Source: Thermococcus sp.
Lineage (GTDB): Archaea > Methanobacteriota_B > Thermococci > Thermococcales > Thermococcaceae
Assembly: GCA_027074805.1 (NCBI GenBank)
Contig: JALTCK010000146.1
Span: forward strand, 1-57,905
DNA length: 57,905 nt
Reading direction: 5' to 3'
Below the pieces are notes generated by a model. It did not search any database, was not told the DNA's origin, and saw only the letters and a program-made list of their open reading frames with translations. This document shows positions 57,019-57,905 of the stretch, one piece after another. A program made the position numbers and the translations under genes. Each line of letters starts with the position of its first letter. The stretch's first letter is position 1.

Positions 57019-57609
57019 ATGGAAAGGATAGACTACTCCTACGATCCGGTAACGCTCGCCATGCCCCTGGCGGAGATGATAACGCGCCTCATCATCGAAA
57101 GGGGAAGGCTCCCGGGTGCAGATGATGTAAGGAAACTCCTGAGAGAACTCGGCCTTGAGGAACTTTACGCTGGAAGAGGGCTGGCCCTTCACAGGAACCG
57201 CTACTTCGTAACCCTTCTCCTCCCCCGGGAGGTGCTCGTCGTCGACATCATTCCCTCGAGCGGAGAGCTGAGCGACTCGGTTGAGGTAATGGCCTACCAC
57301 GATAGGGAGCTGGGGGCATTTATCGTCGAGATACTCCCCGCGAACGACCTCGAGTACGAGGGCAACATCGGCCTCGAGCCCGCGATAATAGATGAGAAGA
57401 CGCTCAAGTTGAAGAGCAGTCCGGTCTTCGGGCATTTTGAGGAGGAAAAGGAGGGTCTCTACCTCGTAATCGAGGGGGAAGCCTACGAGCTCTGGAAGGA
57501 TAGCGGGAAGCTGAGTGTTTGTCCGATCTGCGGTGGGGAGCTCGCCTGGAAGGGGGAGAGGGCCTACTGTCAGGACTGCGGCTACGGCGTCAAGGTGGTG
57601 AGAGGATGA
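57019..57609 (+). CDS. Zinc-ribbon protein of unknown function
   Basis: A 196-residue cytoplasmic protein. The N-terminal 150 residues are alpha/beta (PLAEMITRLIIERG, RYFVTLLLPREVLVVDII) and the C-terminus is a zinc ribbon CPICGGELAWKG...CQDCGYG. GGTGAGAG precedes the ATG. Its stop overlaps the start of the aldolase gene (ATGA), so the two form an operon. No family recognised. Confidence 0.78.
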   Translation: MERIDYSYDPVTLAMPLAEMITRLIIERGRLPGADDVRKLLRELGLEELYAGRGLALHRNRYFVTLLLPREVLVVDIIPSSGELSDSVEVMAYHDRELGAFIVEILPANDLEYEGNIGLEPAIIDEKTLKLKSSPVFGHFEEEKEGLYLVIEGEAYELWKDSGKLSVCPICGGELAWKGERAYCQDCGYGVKVVRG

Positions 57610-57905
57610 GCAGGGCGATAAAGACCCAGCTGGTGAGGTACTCCCGCCTAGCCCACGAGCGCGGCTTAACTGCTGCCTTCGGCGGGAACCTGAGCATCAG
57701 GCAGGGAAACCTGATCTTCATCAAGGCCACCGGAGCGGTCATGGACGACATGACGGCCGAGCAGGTGGCGGTCATAGACATGGACGGGCGGCAAATCTCC
57801 GCGATAAGGCCCTCCTCGGAGTCCAGGCTTCACCTCGAGGTCTACAGGAAGAGGCCGGACGTGAAAGCCATAGCCCACCTCCATCCGCCGTACTCGATAA
57901 AGGCC
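57606..57905 (+). CDS. Class II aldolase/adducin-family protein (partial, 3' end outside window)
   Basis: The first 100 codons of a class II aldolase family protein, similar to L-fuculose-phosphate aldolase. LTAAFGGNLSIRQGNLIFIKATGA is the typical N-terminal part, SSESRLHLEVYRKRPDVKAI follows, and AHLHPPYS contains the first metal-binding His pair. It may cleave a phosphorylated ketose or process methylthioribulose phosphate; the missing half is needed to decide. It is coupled to the zinc-ribbon gene. Confidence 0.88.
   Translation, partial: MSRAIKTQLVRYSRLAHERGLTAAFGGNLSIRQGNLIFIKATGAVMDDMTAEQVAVIDMDGRQISAIRPSSESRLHLEVYRKRPDVKAIAHLHPPYSIKA

Noticed and set aside
1..57905. CRISPR arrays, insertion sequences, integrase or attachment sites
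   Set aside because: No regularly spaced direct repeats, transposase or integrase motifs were seen; the tRNA-Tyr gene has no visible partial copy nearby in the window.

Overview
The window comes from a hyperthermophilic archaeon of the order Thermococcales, most probably a Thermococcus. The evidence is a membrane-bound Mrp-Mbh hydrogenase operon (mbh) back to back with a cytosolic NADP(H)-type [NiFe] hydrogenase operon (hydBGDA) over a SurR-type sulfur-response motif. It is supported by an archaeal DNA ligase, a pantoate kinase, a tetraether-lipid synthase-like radical SAM enzyme, DUF257 proteins, an LrpA orthologue, TrmB-type sugar regulation and Shine-Dalgarno/TATA elements of Thermococcales type. 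All functions are inferred by reading the sequence; no searches were run.

Layout. 1-8986: mbhJ (partial) to mbhA on the minus strand and hydBGDA on the plus strand, sharing a 328-nt divergent control region with a SurR motif, a perfect 14-bp palindrome and a short upstream ORF overlapping the hydB start. 8987-17735: an accessory stretch with decayed VapBC-like toxin-antitoxin genes, a lipoprotein, a small TRAM protein, a run of unrecognised exported proteins interrupted by a broken membrane-protein gene, the tRNA methylthiotransferase, and a cassette of a small exported beta-rich protein plus a signal peptidase. 17732-30238: a cupin, a phosphoesterase lipoprotein followed by a PiT/PhoU-like phosphate pair, a stand-alone Lrp-type RAM domain, a small kinase, an S9 peptidase, a methyltransferase, two DUF257 paralogues, an M19 dipeptidase, a TPR-like protein, DUF531, a second signal peptidase and a canonical C/D box sRNA. 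30305-40981: lrpA, an m5U methyltransferase, a wHTH/MinD-like pair, pyrE, a PrsW-like protein, DNA ligase, a HEPN/MNT remnant, pantoate kinase, an NhaC antiporter, a family 4 uracil-DNA glycosylase and a small helical protein.

41031-43230 holds the tetraether synthase-like gene, translationally coupled to a small unknown protein and preceded by two inverted repeats. 43227-55228 is a coherent saccharide-use locus. A minus-strand operon encodes a CUT1 ABC importer (binding lipoprotein and two permeases), a GH5-like glycosidase, a PfkB sugar kinase and a DUF2139 protein. A divergent plus-strand operon encodes a TrmB-family regulator, the ABC ATPase and a fucose/arabinose-isomerase-like protein. 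A second DUF2139 paralogue closes the locus. Two copies of a TTTACT-n3-AGTAAA palindrome sit at the two divergent promoters and are the likely operators. 55290-57905: LrgA/LrgB, a Tfx-family regulator, tRNA-Tyr(GTA), a zinc-ribbon protein and the start of a class II aldolase.

Together the segment combines H2 metabolism under sulfur control, a probable oligosaccharide catabolic route (import, hydrolysis, isomerisation, phosphorylation), membrane-lipid maturation, phosphate uptake and an unusually rich set of uncharacterised exported proteins.
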